DNA of 51,647 nt from Secundilactobacillus paracollinoides DSM 15502 = JCM 11969 (GCF_001311135.1 NZ_BBAG01000019.1:1-51647), one strand, 5' to 3'. Positions 8,964-17,796 are shown, numbered from the stretch's first letter. Notes: a model not told the origin generated them from the letters alone. Numbers and translations: made by a program.

Positions 8964-8988
8964 GCTGAATGATTTAAATAGCACTAAT

Positions 8989-9507
8989 ATGCCACTCCGT
9001 TGCGCCGGTCGGTCCTGCAGGCTGAGGTGGGACTCCTACATCTCCCGTGTTCGTAACCGACCCAAAAACGGTCGCTAACGAGCACCGACACCACAGCCTG
9101 CAATGCCGACCAGCGCCACTATACTACGATACTTGTAATTGTTTGCATAGATGATCAGGCTTCATAAGCAATATCATGAAACCCGTTGATCAATCGTGAC
9201 CTATAACTAGAGCAAGGTGAGAAGCATACCTGTTAATGATCTGATTAGCAGTCGAGGGCGGATTCACCGCAAACTAGGGTTAATGTAATTGCGATGCTTA
9301 GTTAATAGAAAAAAGACAGCTCAACGATAGTGGAATGGCGCAATTTGGCACGGCGCTGTGGTGTCGACATCAGTTGGCGACCGTTCTTTGGTCGGTTACT
9401 GATGTGCGAGACGATGAAGATCCATTCGAGAGCTGCGCAGCAGAAATCGAATTAGCTTCATCGCGAGCCACTTCAGCGCCGTGCCAAATTGCGGAATGCA
9501 ACGGACT
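8989..9507 (+). repeat. Composite palindromic element, copy A (plus orientation)
   Basis: Left palindrome at about 9003-9117 (outer stem GGTCGG / CCGACC and TGCAGGCTG / CAGCCTGCA, with arm GTGTTCGT / ACGAGCAC inside). A spacer of about 220 bp contains the conserved blocks GAGAAGCAT, GCAGTCGAGGGCGGATT and GATGCTTA. The right palindrome is at 9340-9492 (outer stem GCAATTTGGCACGGCGCTG and its complement, two internal arms). The left palindrome has lost most of one arm. ORFs over this region are by-products of the palindromes. The element separates the DHA2 exporter from the pyr promoter. Confidence 0.85.
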
Positions 9508-9618
9508 GTTACCTGATCTTAGCCTGTTTACTAGAGACCTTAACATCGCAGCTAACATCCGCACGATGTCGTAAAGTCAGACAAAACCAGATTTCTGCAA
9601 AAACATCGCAAAACGACC

Positions 9619-9646
9619 TTGCATTTTTTAAAATAGTGCGTATACT
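9619..9646 (+). promoter_or_regulatory. Promoter of the pyrB leader
   Basis: TTGCAT and TATACT are separated by 16 bp. The predicted transcript starts about 25 bases upstream of the PyrR-binding loop. Confidence 0.65.
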
Positions 9647-9664
9647 TTAATTCAATTAAACCTT

Positions 9665-9765
9665 TAACATTTAGTCCTGTGAGGCTAAAAAGGATCGGCT
9701 ATGACTGGACAGAAGTCTAGACTCGCAACCTCTTTACTCACAGGCAGTAAAGAGGTTTTTTAATT
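9665..9765 (+). promoter_or_regulatory. PyrR-controlled attenuator of pyrBC
   Basis: AGTCCTGTGAGGCT at 9673-9686, followed by AAAAAGGA, fits the PyrR RNA-binding loop. A terminator with stem CCTCTTTACT / AGTAAAGAGG and T-run follows at about 9727-9761. In known systems PyrR bound to UMP stabilises the anti-antiterminator so transcription stops, giving feedback repression by pyrimidines. A second leader with the same motifs is at 51510-51640. Confidence 0.88.
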
Positions 9766-9832
9766 CATATTGACGATTTAATTGTCTCCCGTGAGAGCAA
9801 AACGTCCAGGAAAATCCGAACATTACAACGGA

Positions 9833-9884
9833 CTCCTAAAAGGCGCGCTTTGCAAACATGGCAAGGCGCGTTTAATTTTAGGAG
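9833..9884 (+). promoter_or_regulatory. Hairpin occluding the pyrB ribosome binding site
   Basis: CTCCTAAAA...GGCGCGCTTTGC at 9833-9853 can pair with GCAAGGCGCG...TTTTAGGAG at 9861-9884. The second half contains the pyrB Shine-Dalgarno AGGAGG (9880-9885). It is therefore a candidate translational switch, or a vestigial second attenuator, in addition to the PyrR terminator. Confidence 0.6.
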
Positions 9885-9892
9885 GAACTATT

Positions 9893-10837
9893 ATGCTAGA
9901 AACCACCAAGCCGTTAAGTTACGCAAACGTACTCAGTATGAAAGAGTTAAGTGCTGAAGAAGTCATGGACATGATCCGTGAAGCCCAACAATTTAAAGCC
10001 GGTAAAGAGATTCAATTGAAGCGGCCAGTCTACGCAGCCAACCTATTTTTCGAATCAAGCACCCGGACACACACAAGTTTTGAAGTGGCAGAACGAAAAC
10101 TCGGCCTGCAAGTGGTCAACTTTGATCCATCAAACAGCTCAGTGAACAAGGGCGAAACGATGAGCGACACCGTTAAAACATTCCAGGCCTTAGGGGTGGA
10201 TGTTGTGGCGATTCGCGACCGGAAGAATGAATACTACAATGACCTGGTTAACGACCCACACATCCATTTAGGCATCGCGAACGGCGGGGATGGCTCTGGC
10301 GAACATCCATCACAATCGTTGCTTGACATGATGACCATCTACGAAGAATTTGGTCACTTTGACGGCTTGAAGGTTGCCATCGTTGGCGATCTGACCCACT
10401 CACGCGTTGCCCGGTCCAACATGGAAGTGCTGAACAAGTTAGGCGCTGAAGTGTACTTTGGCGGACCTGAAAAATGGTTCAACAACGAATTTGCTGAATA
10501 CGGCACATGGATGCCCGTCGATGACTTAGTTGAAAAGGTCGACGTCATGATGTTTCTGCGGGTTCAGCACGAACGTTTGGATGCGTCAGAAAACAGCACC
10601 TTTACCGCTTCGAAGTACAACGCTGCTTATGGCTTAACTGCAGAACGCGAAGCACGTATGCAGGACCACGCCATCATCATGCACCCGGCCCCCGTTAATC
10701 GCGGCGTTGAAATTGCTGATGAGCTGGTTGAATGCGACCGGTCTCGTATCTTTGCACAGATGGCCAATGGCGTGTTCATCCGGATGGCAATCATGGCCAG
10801 CATGCTGCGTTACCGCGGCCTGATCGACGAAGACTAG
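9893..10837 (+). CDS. pyrB: Aspartate carbamoyltransferase catalytic chain
   Basis: Cytoplasmic enzyme joining carbamoyl phosphate and aspartate, the committed step of UMP synthesis. It has 314 residues, the usual length. Seen: the carbamoyl-phosphate loop FFESSTRTHTSFE, the aspartate-binding HPSQSLLDMMTI, and the C-terminal HPAPVNRGVEI. The start is set at 9893 with AGGAGG 7 bases upstream; a longer open frame from 9782 is just leader sequence. It is followed 15 bp later by pyrC, and controlled by the PyrR attenuator. No pyrI-like regulatory subunit is seen, as is normal in Gram-positives. Confidence 0.97.
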   Translation: MLETTKPLSYANVLSMKELSAEEVMDMIREAQQFKAGKEIQLKRPVYAANLFFESSTRTHTSFEVAERKLGLQVVNFDPSNSSVNKGETMSDTVKTFQALGVDVVAIRDRKNEYYNDLVNDPHIHLGIANGGDGSGEHPSQSLLDMMTIYEEFGHFDGLKVAIVGDLTHSRVARSNMEVLNKLGAEVYFGGPEKWFNNEFAEYGTWMPVDDLVEKVDVMMFLRVQHERLDASENSTFTASKYNAAYGLTAEREARMQDHAIIMHPAPVNRGVEIADELVECDRSRIFAQMANGVFIRMAIMASMLRYRGLIDED

Positions 10838-10852
10838 GCGGCTAAGAGAAGA

Positions 10853-12129
10853 ATGAAACGATTGATTAAAAACGGCCAGTTACTGATCAATGGCCAACTT
10901 AAAACACAGGACATATTAGTCGAAAATGACAAAATTGCTGCCACTGGGTCACTTGATGACGTGCAAGTCAACGCGGACGCTGTTTTCGATGCCACTGGAC
11001 TGTTCGTCAGCCCAGGCCTTGTTGACGTCCACGTGCACTATCGCGAACCGGGGCAGACGGATAAGGAAACAATTAAAACTGGGAGTCTCGCTGCTGCTCA
11101 CGGCGGGTTTACGACCGTCGCAGCCATGCCGAATGTCATCCCAACGCCAGACACACCAGAGCGCATCACGACACAAATTGCCAAAAATCAGCAGGATGGC
11201 GCAGTGCATATCGTGCAGTATGCGACCATCACAACTGATCGCGGCGGTGACGAACTGGTGGATTTCAAAGGCCTTAAAGTGGCCGGCGCCTTCGCGTTTA
11301 GTAACGATGGCAACGGTGTTCAGACCAGTGAAACCATGTACGAAGCTATGAAACAGGCTGCTGCGTTGGACATGGCAGTGGTTGCGCACGCGGAGGATGA
11401 TAGTCTGACCCACGGCGGCGTGATGCACGAAGGCGCAGCGTCACAGCGACTCGGGTTACCCGGAATCCCAAGCGTCAGCGAAACGGCGCAGGTAGCGCGT
11501 GACGTGGTGTTAGCACAAGCAACGGGTGTCCATTACCACGTTTGCCACGTTTCTTCGGCCGCAACGATTCAGGTCGTTCGGGCAGCAAAACAAGCTGGGG
11601 TCCATGTGACAGCTGAGGTCTCACCGCACCATTTACTCTTGTCAGATGATCAAATTACGACCGATAATGCCATGCTGAAGATGAACCCGCCACTGGGAAG
11701 CGACACGGACCGACAGGCGCTGATTCAAGCTTGTTGGATGGGACGATCGACATGATTGCCACCGATCACGCGCCGCATACGGATGCGGAAAAGGCGCAGT
11801 CGATGCTGCAAGCACCGTTTGGCATCACAGGCAGTGAAACGGCTTTTCAGGAACTGTATACGAAGTTCGTAAAGCCGGGCACGTTCAGTTTGGCACAACT
11901 GGTTAACTGGATGGCGGTGCAACCAGCAAAGGTCTTTGGCCTGCAACAGGCTGGCAGTTTAACAGTTGGTCAACCAGCTGATATTGCGGTGTTTGAGCTA
12001 ACAACACCGTATGAGATTCAAGCTGCAGACTTTCTTTCAATGGGACACAATTCACCATTTGTCGGCGATACCGTTTATGGCGGCACGCAACTGACATTGG
12101 TTGATGGCCAGATTGCTTATCAGCGTTAA
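10853..12129 (+). pseudogene. pyrC: Dihydroorotase PyrC, interrupted by a single-base frameshift
   Basis: Zinc enzyme that cyclises carbamoyl aspartate to dihydroorotate. The first frame (10853-11755) has the metal-binding [15 protein letters not shown], a MPNVIPTPD segment, NDGNGVQ and the His-rich [10 protein letters not shown]. It then runs out as ACWMGRST. The second frame (from 11731) restores the family sequence [21 protein letters not shown] with the catalytic Asp. A missing T in the GCTTTG context at about 11727-11731 would join the two into a normal protein of about 425 residues. Co-transcribed with pyrB. Sequence error is more likely than real loss, because pyrB looks intact and regulated. 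Confidence 0.9.
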
Positions 12130-12151
12130 TGAAGACACAGAATTTCTCCTT

Positions 12152-12186
12152 AAAAAACTACCGGACAGTTGACCGGTAGTTTTTTG
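12152..12186 (+). terminator. Terminator of pyrBC
   Basis: AAAAAACTACCGG, loop ACAGTTGA, CCGGTAGTTTTTT: a strong symmetric stem with T-run, able to work in both directions. Confidence 0.85.
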
Positions 12187-12231
12187 AGTCTGTGGTAAAC
12201 TTGATGGGAGACTAAAAAGGGAGCATCAGAA

Positions 12232-12441
12232 ATGACTGCAGCAGATCTTCAAAAATTGACTGAATTACTAAAAGCCTACAATATTGAGTTGAAAACAGAC
12301 GGCACCAAAATTACGCACGTGAACGGCCACGTTGCAGAGCTTAACGGCGAAGATTACATGCCAGAACAACTCATTAACGTGGTGTTACAGATTGTTGGGA
12401 CGGACCTTCGAAGTGCATGGTTTAAAGCATTACACGGATAG
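12232..12441 (+). CDS. Small cytoplasmic protein of unknown function
   Basis: A 69-residue acidic protein beginning MTAADLQKLTELLKAYNIEL, predicted alpha/beta without membrane segments. GGGAG lies 10 bases before the ATG. It stands alone after the pyrBC terminator. No family recognised. Composition and start signals look like a real gene, and there is no competing ORF. Confidence 0.6.
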   Translation: MTAADLQKLTELLKAYNIELKTDGTKITHVNGHVAELNGEDYMPEQLINVVLQIVGTDLRSAWFKALHG

Positions 12442-12575
12442 TGTTACATTTTTATTTCAATTATGACAAAACAACAGAATTAGGTAATCTGTATGTGACA
12501 GGCACGTCACGTTTTCTTGGTATGCTATTCCCCGGGTTGTTAAGAAAATTTAAAGGAATCGGGGAATGAAGAACA

Positions 12576-12977
12576 GTGTCAGTTAAAAAGTGGTTAAACG
12601 TCATCATTATCTTTGTTGCGATGATTGGTGGTCTGGCACTGCCTTCATTGTCAACGGCCGCGCCGCAAGCATACGCAAAGGCCAAATATAATCCGAGTTC
12701 GGATGCCGTCATGAGCGTGAGTGTCTTTAAGCGCATGGGGCGTGTCTACTACCATAAGCGGGTGTTTACCTATTACTCTCCAAATGGTAGCCACGTCTAT
12801 GGGATGGGCGCATATACATCCGATGGAACCTACACGCTAAACGGCCGTGATAAAAACGGCTATCTCATTTTAGCCAATAACAAAAAATTTGGCACAAAAA
12901 TCAAAACACCATTGGGCGTTGGGGTCGTTCACGACCGCGGGACCTATGGCAGTCACTATGATATTGTTGTGAAATGA
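12576..12977 (+). CDS. Secreted protein of unknown function
   Basis: A 133-residue protein with an N-terminal signal peptide (VKKWLNVIIIFVAMIGGLAL) and likely cleavage after ATAAPQAYA-like residues at about 30-33. The mature part is basic and Tyr/Gly-rich (YYHKRVFTYYSPNGSHVYGM...). The start is GTG at 12576. A 6-codon frame beginning with ATG at 12566 overlaps this start and could couple translation. Family unknown. A strong terminator follows directly. Confidence 0.6.
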   Translation: MSVKKWLNVIIIFVAMIGGLALPSLSTAAPQAYAKAKYNPSSDAVMSVSVFKRMGRVYYHKRVFTYYSPNGSHVYGMGAYTSDGTYTLNGRDKNGYLILANNKKFGTKIKTPLGVGVVHDRGTYGSHYDIVVK

Positions 12978-12981
12978 ATTG

Positions 12982-13033
12982 AAAGACACCACCTAAAAGA
13001 CGACTCCAGAACTTTTAGGTAGTGTCTTTTTTA
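12982..13033 (+). terminator. Terminator after the secreted-protein gene
   Basis: AAAGACACC...CCTAAAAG pairs with CTTTTAGG...GTGTCTTT, followed by TTTT. Confidence 0.85.
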
Positions 13034-13096
13034 TTGCTATTTTGGCGGGAACGGAGCGGCATGACAGCGCCACATGAACCATTGGTCTATAAAAGC

Positions 13097-13552
13097 CTAC
13101 TTTGCGTCATCCTGTTCTTTGAGATAAATCTGCCGCCATTTACCGTCGACGATTTTGGTACCCGGAATCAAAAAATCCTGTTCAGTACCAGCTTCGTTGG
13201 CTTTTTGGTAATACCATTTTTTCCATCGCAGAAAGTCCAGATTAGCATTGAGAACTGCAATCCGCTGTTCCAGCAGGGTTTCTTGATCCGTCATGAACTT
13301 GAACCGTTCTGGTAGTGTTTCATCACCCTGCATACACCAATCGATAAAGACTCGGATATCCTTTAAAGGGATAGCGGATTGTTTTAAACAGTCGATAACT
13401 TCAAGATACCCAAGGTCATCATCCGTAAAAACCCGCTGACCCGCGGCGTTGCGTTTTACGAAGGGCAGTAGACCGCTCTCGTCATAGTACCGCAGTGTGG
13501 GGACGGTCACGTGGTAGGTTGCGGCAATTTCACTGATCGAATAAGTTTTCAA
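13097..13552 (-). CDS. MerR-family transcriptional regulator
   Basis: A 151-residue regulator. The winged helix is at residues 1-70 (YSISEIAATYHVTVPTLRYYDESGLLPF, then RVFTDDDLGYLEVI), followed by a dimerisation helix around residues 80-115. The C-terminal part has no cysteine-rich metal loop, so this is not a metal sensor of the MerR/CueR type. Lactobacilli have many such regulators divergent from an oxidoreductase. It is divergent from the SDR at 13629 and shares the 76-bp region containing a MerR-type promoter. Confidence 0.9.
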   Translation of the reverse strand: MKTYSISEIAATYHVTVPTLRYYDESGLLPFVKRNAAGQRVFTDDDLGYLEVIDCLKQSAIPLKDIRVFIDWCMQGDETLPERFKFMTDQETLLEQRIAVLNANLDFLRWKKWYYQKANEAGTEQDFLIPGTKIVDGKWRQIYLKEQDDAK

Positions 13553-13562
13553 GTTCTTCTCC

Positions 13563-13593
13563 TTGCGCTCAAGCTAACTTGAGCTGTTATAGT
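13563..13593 (+). promoter_or_regulatory. MerR-type promoter with 19-bp spacer
   Basis: TTGCGC (13563-13568) and TATAGT (13588-13593) are separated by 19 bp. The spacer region carries the inverted repeat CTCAAG-CTAA-CTTGAG (13568-13583). An overlong spacer with a central palindrome is the standard layout of promoters activated by MerR-family proteins through DNA twisting. The promoter reads toward the SDR. Confidence 0.75.
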
Positions 13594-13628
13594 GGCTTAC
13601 ATCATAACAAAAAGGATGGGAATTAAAA

Positions 13629-14359
13629 ATGGAAAAACCATTGAACGTGATTACAGGCGCATCATCTGGGTTTGGTGCCGCTATGGCAAAACAGTTTAAC
13701 GAAGAAGGATACGCGCTGTTACTACTAGGACGTCGCGTTGAAAAGATTGAGGCACTGCCGTTAAATTTTGACCGGGTCATGGTTCGAGCTGTTGACGTCA
13801 CCGATAAGGCTACCTTTGGCGCAGCATTACAGAAGCTGAGGCAGTGTATGGCCCAGTTGATCTGCTGGTGAACAATGCGGGCGTTATGTTGTTAGGCAAT
13901 GTGCTGCATCAGGACCCACAGGAATGGCAAACGATGTTGGACACCAATGTCATGGGGGTGTTAAACGGCATGCAGCTTGTGTTACCAGACATGGTAGCGC
14001 GTAAAAGCGGAACGGTGATCAATATTTCCTCGTTGGCTGGCAAAAAGACGTTTGTTAACCATGCCGCTTACGTTGCATCGAAGTTTGGCGTTCACGGATT
14101 ATCTGAAACCATTCGTGAGGAAGTTTCTGGCAACAATGTTCGGGTGACCATCGTGGCACCTGGCGCTGCTGAAACGGACCTGTTGACCCATGTGACCGAT
14201 GACGGTGCCTTAAAGGATTACGAAGCTTGGAAACAAACGATGGGTGGGCTGTCACTGGATCCTAAGCACGTCGCTGAAGCGGTCGGGTTCATTTACCACA
14301 TGCCGCAAGATGTTAATGTGCGTGAAATTGACATTGCCGCTACTCGTCAAGATAGTTAG
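13629..14359 (+). pseudogene. SDR-family oxidoreductase, frameshifted
   Basis: Classical short-chain dehydrogenase: nucleotide-binding TGASSGFGAA at the N-terminus, NNAGV (just after 13868) and the catalytic Ser...Tyr-x3-Lys (ISSLAGKKTF, then YVASKFG). The first frame ends at 13871 (QKLRQCMAQLICW); the second frame covers 13844-14359 (MYGPVDLLVNNAG...). One missing base near 13830-13840 joins them into a protein of about 243 residues. It is probably the target of the divergent MerR regulator, responding to a reactive carbonyl or xenobiotic (inference). Confidence 0.82.
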
Positions 14360-14363
14360 TCTC

Positions 14364-14392
14364 TTGACATTCACAGTGGAATCTCATATAAT
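14364..14392 (+). promoter_or_regulatory. Promoter of the T-box leader
   Basis: Consensus TTGACA, 17-bp spacer, consensus TATAAT. It drives the leader of the methionine-synthase-like gene, with transcription starting near 14399. Confidence 0.9.
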
Positions 14393-14398
14393 CTACCT

Positions 14399-14675
14399 AG
14401 AATTTAATTAATCGTTAATCAAAATGCGTTGATGAGAAGAGTAGTTGCGTGAGTGGTATTCAGTGAACCGTGTAAGTGAGAAGCGGTAACCATGATCGTG
14501 ACGAAGATGAGCTCAGAGCAGTCGCAAGGTTCACGCTTTGCTTCCGGTTGCCACCGATAATAGGCCGGGTATCAGCAGGTACCTCGAGGTATTGCGTGTG
14601 AACGCAGTACGAACTAGGGTGGTAACACGAAAAATCGTCCCTATACCAGAACACTGGTATAGGGACGATTTTTTG
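14399..14675 (+). promoter_or_regulatory. T-box leader (probably methionine tRNA specific)
   Basis: The T-box sequence AGGGTGGTAACACG (14616-14629) immediately precedes a terminator with stem AAATCGTCCCTATACCAG and its complement plus T-run (about 14630-14674). Stem I features (GAAGAGTAG near 14435) are upstream. Two ATG triplets (14492 and 14507) lie where a methionine specifier codon would be expected. In this class uncharged tRNA binding prevents termination. Specificity is inferred from the downstream gene. Confidence 0.88.
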
Positions 14676-14724
14676 ATTAACGGGCAATATTGGCAAATGA
14701 GAATATATAAAGGAGATTTTTTAA

Positions 14725-15879
14725 ATGAGTGAAACCACAACAAAAACCTTTACAAAGCGCACCACCTCGCCATTTCGATACGATGTCGTTGGCAGCTTTC
14801 TGCGCCCATCATCACTTAAGCGTGCTCGTGACCAGTTCGCTAACCATGAGATCAACGCCGTCGAACTCAAACAGGTTGAGGACCAATCGATCATTGAGCT
14901 GTTACGGAGAGAAGAGAACGCTGGCTTGCACGCGGTTACCGATGGCGAATTTCGGCGCAGCTGGTGGCACTTAGACTTCTTCTGGGGCTTACAGGGTGTT
15001 GAAAAAGTTGCCCTGGATTCTGGCTACAGTTTCCATGATGAAGAGACCCGGGCTGAAAGTGCGCGGTTGACCGGCCTACTTAGTGGGGCCAACCATCCGT
15101 TCGTTGACCATTTCAAGTTCACCCTGAAGCACGCCAGCGATAATGTGTTGGTGAAGCAAACGATTCCAGCACCCGCTCAGTTTTTGGCGGAATTACAGCG
15201 ACCAGAAAATTTAAAGGCTACGCAAGCGTACTACCCAACGGATGATGATCTGATCGAAGGCATCGCTGCGGCGTACCACCAAGTCATTTTAGACCTTTAC
15301 AACGCGGGTTGTCGCAACGTCCAGTTAGATGACTGTACCTGGGGCATGCTCGTGAGCCAACACGATGGTGCCCGCCCAGATGCATCGCAGGATGAGGAAC
15401 GGTTGACCATTTTGAAGCAACAGTACGTCACCGTTAACAACCAGGCGATTGCTGACCTTCCTGCTGATTTAACCGTGAACACCCACATTTGTCGTGGAAA
15501 TTACCACTCCACTTGGGCGTCAGCCGGCGGTTATGATTCTGTTGCCGACCCGCTGTTTAGCCAAGAAAACGTTTCTGCATACTTCTTAGAATACGATACA
15601 GAACGCGCTGGTGGGTTTGAACCGTTGAAAAAAGTGTCGACTGATAAACTCGTTGTCCTGGGGCTAGTCACTTCCAAAGACGGGAAGCTCGAGGATCCTA
15701 AGGTCATCATCGACCGGATTCACGAAGCCGGCAAATATGTCCCACTCGACCGACTCTGTCTGAGTACCCAGTGCGGCTTTGCCTCGACTGAAGAGGGCAA
15801 CGTTTTGACGGAGGCTCAGCAGTGGGCAAAAATTGAACTCGTTAAAAAGCTCGCAACTGCCGTTTGGGGCGAAGGCTAA
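14725..15879 (+). CDS. MetE-like protein of the YxjG/YxjH family (cobalamin-independent methionine synthase C-domain)
   Basis: A 384-residue protein matching the stand-alone catalytic half of cobalamin-independent methionine synthase. Seen: RYDVVGSFLRP at the start, DGEFRRSWWHLDFFWG, NVQLDDCTWG, HICRGN, and the zinc-ligand Cys in LSTQCGFAST near the C-terminus. It lacks the MetE N-terminal domain, as YxjG/YxjH proteins do. It probably methylates homocysteine, from a donor not deducible here. AAAGGAG lies 11 bases before the ATG. Regulation is by the T-box leader, which fits methionine supply. Confidence 0.9.
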   Translation: MSETTTKTFTKRTTSPFRYDVVGSFLRPSSLKRARDQFANHEINAVELKQVEDQSIIELLRREENAGLHAVTDGEFRRSWWHLDFFWGLQGVEKVALDSGYSFHDEETRAESARLTGLLSGANHPFVDHFKFTLKHASDNVLVKQTIPAPAQFLAELQRPENLKATQAYYPTDDDLIEGIAAAYHQVILDLYNAGCRNVQLDDCTWGMLVSQHDGARPDASQDEERLTILKQQYVTVNNQAIADLPADLTVNTHICRGNYHSTWASAGGYDSVADPLFSQENVSAYFLEYDTERAGGFEPLKKVSTDKLVVLGLVTSKDGKLEDPKVIIDRIHEAGKYVPLDRLCLSTQCGFASTEEGNVLTEAQQWAKIELVKKLATAVWGEG

Positions 15880-15898
15880 AACACAATTTTGCGATGTA

Positions 15899-15955
15899 AA
15901 AAACCACGTTTCACCAGAGTCAATTAGACTTTGTGTGAGACGTGGTTTCTTTTTC
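15899..15955 (+). terminator. Terminator after the methionine-synthase-like gene
   Basis: AAACCACGT...TCAC pairs with GTGAGACGTGGTTT, followed by CTTTTTC. The loop is long (about 22 bases). It also faces the convergent S-layer gene. Confidence 0.75.
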
Positions 15956-16048
15956 ACGAGCGGTTTGGTGACTCGTGAGCATTGATTGTTAACAGCATGC
16001 TAGCACTCATTCGGAATAAGATTTTTTGTGTTGCAGGCGCGATTGCGA

Positions 16049-17470
16049 TTAGCTGACATAACTGGTGTTCCCAGTGTCAGTCGTAGTCGTGGTCGATGGG
16101 GTAGTGATATAGTAGGTGTCAAAGACAACCTTGATCGTATCGCCATAACTCAAATTACTGTTGGCTGCAGCGGTCTTTGCGGCGTCATAGACGTAGAAGG
16201 TAGACCGGCCATTACTTGCCGTTTCGCCAACATAACCAGACTTCGTGCTGCTGGTGGTCCCGGTTGCACTGTCGTAGACCGTTTCTGAGGTGCCTTGGAA
16301 CAGGCTGCCGATCGACCCGCTATCCGTGTAGGCATCCGAACTGATCGTTGACCCGCTTGTGCCAGTTAAAGCGGCTTGCTGGGTGGTGGTTAACGATGGG
16401 TAGCCATTCGCAAAGTCACTTGATGACAAGGTGTTGTAGTTACTGTTAACGAAGCTGACCTTCGATGTTGCGGCTTTCGCAACGGTGACGTAGGCGGTTC
16501 CGCCATAGACGGCCGATGAGAGATCAGACGTGCTCGTGACGGTGTACCCCGACGGCGCGTTGTCCTTGGCAAACGTTTCAAGCGATTCGCCAGCCGTGTT
16601 TTTGTCCGAGCCGACCGTTTGACCTTCGGCTGTCGATGTCCCGGATGCGGCGATGAACTTGTTTGAGGCGGTCGAAATGATATTGCCGCTGGAATCGCGG
16701 TAAACGACCGTGACGCTGTTCGCCGATGTTGCGGTTGGCTCAGCGTTGGTTTGGCTTACGTTCGATGCCTTGACCCAGGCGCCAACGAGACCGTTTGTTG
16801 TCGACCCGTTTACCGAGGCGATCTTGTACCAGGTGTCGCCTTCGCGGGAAGTCTTTTCGGCGGCGCTAAAGGTAAATGTGGCGTCCGCGTAGGCACTTGT
16901 TGACGTCAGGGTCGACCCGTTTACTTTAGCCCGGCCAATCTTATATTCTGCGTACGACGGTTGGGCGTAGAACAGGGTGTTGGATGATGAGCTGGTCGAC
17001 GCGCTCAACTTATAAGTAACTGTTGACGATGGGGCAGTCGCTGAGCTCGTGGTGTCATATGTCTTGATCCCGCCAGCAAAGGCAGACGTTGATTTGCCAC
17101 CGTAGATCCAGCCACGATAGGTTCCGTCAAATGAGACGACCTTATAGTAGACCGAGCCGTGGCTTGTTACCGCAACCTTGTAAGCACGGAAATTAGCCTT
17201 GCCGCTTGTCGACTTCGCCAACTTCTTGGCGGTCGTCTTGGTCACGACTAATTTGGCACCCTTTGACGTACCCACCTTACTGTAAATGGCGTTGGTTCCT
17301 GTTAAAGTCACGTTCCGGCTGCTGGCCGTTGTGGTTAATGTCTTATCCGATTTGATTGTTGCGTAGGATTTAGCACTCGCAGTTGTGGCGCTGGCGGCAC
17401 CTGCACCAACTAACGACATTACGGCTAACCCTAAGTAGAGAGATTTCTTCATGCCAGTTTTCATGGACAT
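16049..17470 (-). CDS. S-layer precursor of the L. brevis/buchneri SlpA-SlpB type
   Basis: A 473-residue secreted, Ser/Thr/Lys-rich protein. Signal peptide about residues 1-33 (MKKSLYLGLAVMSLVGAGAA...ASA), cleaved before KSYAT. The N-terminal cell-wall-binding region has repeats of the form FRAYKVAVTSHGSVYYKVVS and DGTYRGWIYGGKSTSAFAGG, very like Levilactobacillus S-layer proteins. The C-terminal half is an Ala/Ser/Thr-rich assembly domain ending NTSYVS. Length fits the family (about 440-480). The first ATG (17470) or that two codons later (17464) may be used; GGAGCG lies upstream. Whether it is the major S-layer or a minor paralogue cannot be told. Confidence 0.85.
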   Translation of the reverse strand: MSMKTGMKKSLYLGLAVMSLVGAGAASATTASAKSYATIKSDKTLTTTASSRNVTLTGTNAIYSKVGTSKGAKLVVTKTTAKKLAKSTSGKANFRAYKVAVTSHGSVYYKVVSFDGTYRGWIYGGKSTSAFAGGIKTYDTTSSATAPSSTVTYKLSASTSSSSNTLFYAQPSYAEYKIGRAKVNGSTLTSTSAYADATFTFSAAEKTSREGDTWYKIASVNGSTTNGLVGAWVKASNVSQTNAEPTATSANSVTVVYRDSSGNIISTASNKFIAASGTSTAEGQTVGSDKNTAGESLETFAKDNAPSGYTVTSTSDLSSAVYGGTAYVTVAKAATSKVSFVNSNYNTLSSSDFANGYPSLTTTQQAALTGTSGSTISSDAYTDSGSIGSLFQGTSETVYDSATGTTSSTKSGYVGETASNGRSTFYVYDAAKTAAANSNLSYGDTIKVVFDTYYITTPSTTTTTDTGNTSYVS

Positions 17471-17796
17471 TCGCTCCTTTATAATAGAAAATCATTAAGT
17501 TCGCTAACGGTTGCGTTAACGTTAGAAGCACTATAGCATCAAACTGGTCAAAAGATTGTGAAATACTGAAAGTTTAAGAATTTTGTGATGGAATATAAAG
17601 AAAAACGAAAGGTCTTTTTAGGGTTCGATTAATGTTGAATTAGCGCCATTCACATGAATCCTAGAGTAATAAGATAGGGTTAAAAAGCCGCTCAATGATG
17701 ATTTTTTAAGGTTGACATAAATTCACAATGTTATAAAAAACGCCAATTAAAAACGACGGCTGCAATTCGACTGCACCGTCGTTTTTTAGTGACAAG
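17471..17796. other. Intergenic region upstream of the S-layer gene
   Basis: A 326-bp A+T-rich stretch with no ORF of note. It holds the S-layer leader, including the imperfect palindrome CTAACG...CGTTAG at about 17498-17522, consistent with a structured 5' leader. The terminator of the neighbouring gene is at 17749-17787. No confident promoter was assigned. Confidence 0.5.
17749..17787 (-). terminator. Terminator of the 113-residue protein gene
   Basis: AAAACGACGG, a loop of about 17 bases, CCGTCGTTTTTT: strong stem with T-run, functional in either direction. Confidence 0.75.

Noticed and set aside
9335-9574. Open frames of 60-98 codons in 9335-9574, 36021-36237 and 50714-51010 sharing similar peptides
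   Set aside because: They lie inside the composite palindromic elements; similarity comes from the repeat DNA. They lack ribosome binding sites and the frames are not kept in copies B and C.
9782-9892. N-terminal extension of pyrB from 9782
   Set aside because: It reads through the attenuator region; the ATG at 9893 has AGGAGG at the right distance and begins the family sequence.
16028-16892. Plus-strand frames opposite the S-layer gene
   Set aside because: Caused by the biased codon use of a Ser/Thr/Ala-rich protein.
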